From: Setophaga petechia
Lineage: Eukaryota; Chordata; Aves; Passeriformes; Parulidae
Reading direction: 5' to 3'
DNA: 64,000 bases
Assembly: GCA_024362935.1 (NCBI GenBank)
Contig: JANCRA010000003.1
Coordinates: 46,165,844 to 46,229,843 of the forward strand
Part shown: piece by piece, positions 62,406 to 64,000 of the stretch
How positions within the stretch are numbered: the first letter of the stretch is position 1
How the letters are laid out: every line of letters begins with the position of its first letter
The notes under the pieces: generated by a model
Told to the model about the DNA's origin: nothing
The model's input: the letters and a program-made list of their open reading frames with translations, nothing else
The model's database searches: none
Position numbers and translations under genes: made by a program

Positions 62406-62518
62406 GTGACTGGTTAGCCAGAAAACCTCAGAGAGGGCAGAGCACAAGGCTGGCTGCAGCTTTGCTCTTCCCTGCATTCTTCTCAGCTGAAGCTAGGTGG
62501 GCCTTGCCTTCCTCAGAG
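62406..62518 (+). other. Candidate 113-bp exon
   Basis: The acceptor TTGTTTTTACAG (ending 62405) and the donor CAGAG|GTGAGC (GT at 62519) both match consensus well and bracket 113 bases. One frame is open throughout and continues past both ends. The peptide is Ala/Leu/Arg-rich and unrecognised. A second possible acceptor, CATTCTTCTCAG (ending about 62485), lies inside. The segment is more GC-rich than its flanks. It could be an exon of a non-coding transcript or a chance pairing. Confidence 0.22.
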
Positions 62519-62779
62519 GTGAGCAAAGCTGGAAGCAAACCGTGAGTATCTGTCTGTGCAAAGCACCTGCAGTAACACAGATGCATGTCAGTGGAAACAA
62601 GGCTACGCGCAGGGTCTCTGTCAAACACAAGAGTGTCTACTGCCTCTGCTAAGAGCAAGCTACTGAGATCACACACTTCCCACCGCAGCCCCTTTTGAGA
62701 AACACCCACGTACAGCATTGCTTTGAATTGTTTTCTCCTTTTCCAGATCAGCAGCTAGAAACTCACCCATTTTCCATCC

Positions 62780-63200
62780 TTTCAAAGTTTTCTTTTTCTG
62801 CAAAGAGAAGGCATTACCCACCTATTCTTTAAACTAATTAACTATCCCTTTTAGCTATAATTTCTCTTCATATAAAAACATTTGTAAAAGGTCTGTTTTT
62901 CCCCATGCCCCCTTTTCTCTCGTCTGGCTCTTCATTATGACCATGCCTAATTGTGATGAGCTGTCCACCATTTACTCCACAGGATTGTATAGAGCTTTGT
63001 AATGTGCCTGCCACTGATGCATTTACAATTGGAAGCAGTTAACTCTTTAGTCCTGCCTCCTTGTTCTAAACAATGGGCTGCATGACGAACTAGCACTTAG
63101 CCCCAATTAAAGATTTTTAAAAGTCTCCATTTTAAGCCTGAGTACTCCAAATTGAGCATTTGTCAAAGGCCCAGCCACAGCTTCAAATGGAGAGAGGGAA
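62780..63200. promoter_or_regulatory. Candidate conserved non-coding element
   Basis: Repeat-free sequence with clustered motifs: CTAATTAACTAT (from 62834), GCCTAATTGTGATG near 62945, TTTACAATTGGAAG near 63022, a SOX-type AACAATGG (63069-63076) and CCAATTAAAG (from 63103). CpGs are intact in TCTCGTCTGG and TGACGAAC. It resembles conserved developmental enhancers. There is no coding capacity. Conservation is inferred from texture only. Confidence 0.38.
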
Positions 63201-64000
63201 ATCCTACTGAGGAGAAGAATAGGACTATCCCATCGGTTGGGGTGAAAGTTCTTCTCAATCAGCATCTTAACCGTGTAATCAGTATGGGATCTATTAGGTC
63301 TGCCTTATCCATACAAACCTGCTGATCTCCCCCAGTGTTGCCATCCAACAATGGCTTTGCTGATATTCCTAATTTCAACATTTTTTCCCTGAGAGTAGTC
63401 TAACTCTTAACTGCTGAAAGATAGGGGAAAGACTTATTTTCTTTTCTTTAGGTAAGGATATGAATATGAAAGCAGCTTTTCTGCCTATATTAAGAATTCC
63501 AATATTTTTGCACCATAAAAGTTTCTCAGAGCTTCTCTTGACATAAACCTATCAAAATACATTATCAGTAGAAATCTCTGTCTCTTCTATTTCCCTTTCT
63601 AGATAAGAAACCACACTCAAGAGCCATTTGCAGTTTCTGCAGTTTCAAGATTATTTTCCTCAGGTATCAACTCTGAAGTCAAGCTCCTTCACATTCCCAT
63701 TACAGGGTAAAATCCCCCAAAAGGACGTGAGGGTGGTTCTAAAGACTTTTGTATTCAACTACTTGAATATTTTTTATTATTTTCATACAAACTGCATACA
63801 TCTTTAGAGTTGACATCTGTGGACAGATATGAATTAATGGTTATGCCTCTTGATCAGCTTTGCACTGGACAGTGATTGTAACATGATGAATGATTCTTTT
63901 TCCAATAGAAAAGAGAACATAACAGTTGACAAATGTCCATAGACAGCTATCTTTCTGTGCAAAAATGTTCACATTTTGGGATCTTGATATTGACAATCTG
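63200..64000. other. Non-coding stretch to the end of the window
   Basis: No gene, repeat family or paired splice sites are visible. The sequence is ordinary AT-rich DNA. Confidence 0.65.

Overview
The window reads as non-coding vertebrate DNA, most likely from a bird and probably a songbird. The base composition is AT-rich and CpG-poor throughout, no frame is open for long, and poly-A/poly-T tracts and short microsatellites are scattered everywhere. The only transposon family I recognise with confidence is CR1, the LINE that dominates bird genomes. Two truncated 3' ends are present (about 9335-9660 and 15584-15925), both in the minus orientation. Copies are sparse, as expected of a bird gene desert or a very long intron. 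I could not recognise any protein-coding gene, rRNA, tRNA, known small RNA, CRISPR array or prokaryotic feature. The open frames (longest 195 codons) carry no recognisable domain and are about what chance gives in 64 kb.

Layout. 1-5.2 kb: plain AT-rich DNA with one possible micro-exon (1961-2006). 5.9-6.4 kb: a GC-rich, CpG-poor patch containing a perfect oestrogen-response-element core inside a cluster of GGTCA half-sites. 7.5-8.1 kb: a candidate conserved non-coding element followed by a (GGGT)4 G-quadruplex sequence. 9.3-9.7 and 15.6-15.9 kb: the CR1 remnants. 14.0-14.6 kb: octamer motifs, an E-box and a perfect 15-bp glucocorticoid/androgen-type response element. 16.3-16.6 kb: a strong candidate conserved element. 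19.6-20.1 kb: the most CpG-rich stretch of the window. 23.1-23.8 kb: a GC-rich patch with the longest open frame. 32.3, 36.8 and 59.6 kb: perfect inverted repeats with arms of 10-11 bp. 34.7 kb: a minus-strand candidate exon of 129 bp. 40.8-41.1 kb: a candidate conserved element. 41.56-41.65 kb: a decayed self-complementary element. 54.4-54.9 and 62.8-63.2 kb: further candidate conserved elements. 62.4 kb: a candidate plus-strand exon of 113 bp.

The parts do not add up to a visible pathway. The most reasonable reading is a regulatory desert or intron: candidate enhancer-like islands separated by neutral sequence and two old CR1 copies. Conservation, splicing and receptor binding cannot be tested from one sequence, so those calls rest on motif content and carry low to moderate confidence. 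I saw no clear sign of a previously undescribed system. The best leads are the two perfect steroid-receptor palindromes, the 22-bp perfect palindrome, the candidate exons and the self-complementary repeat.
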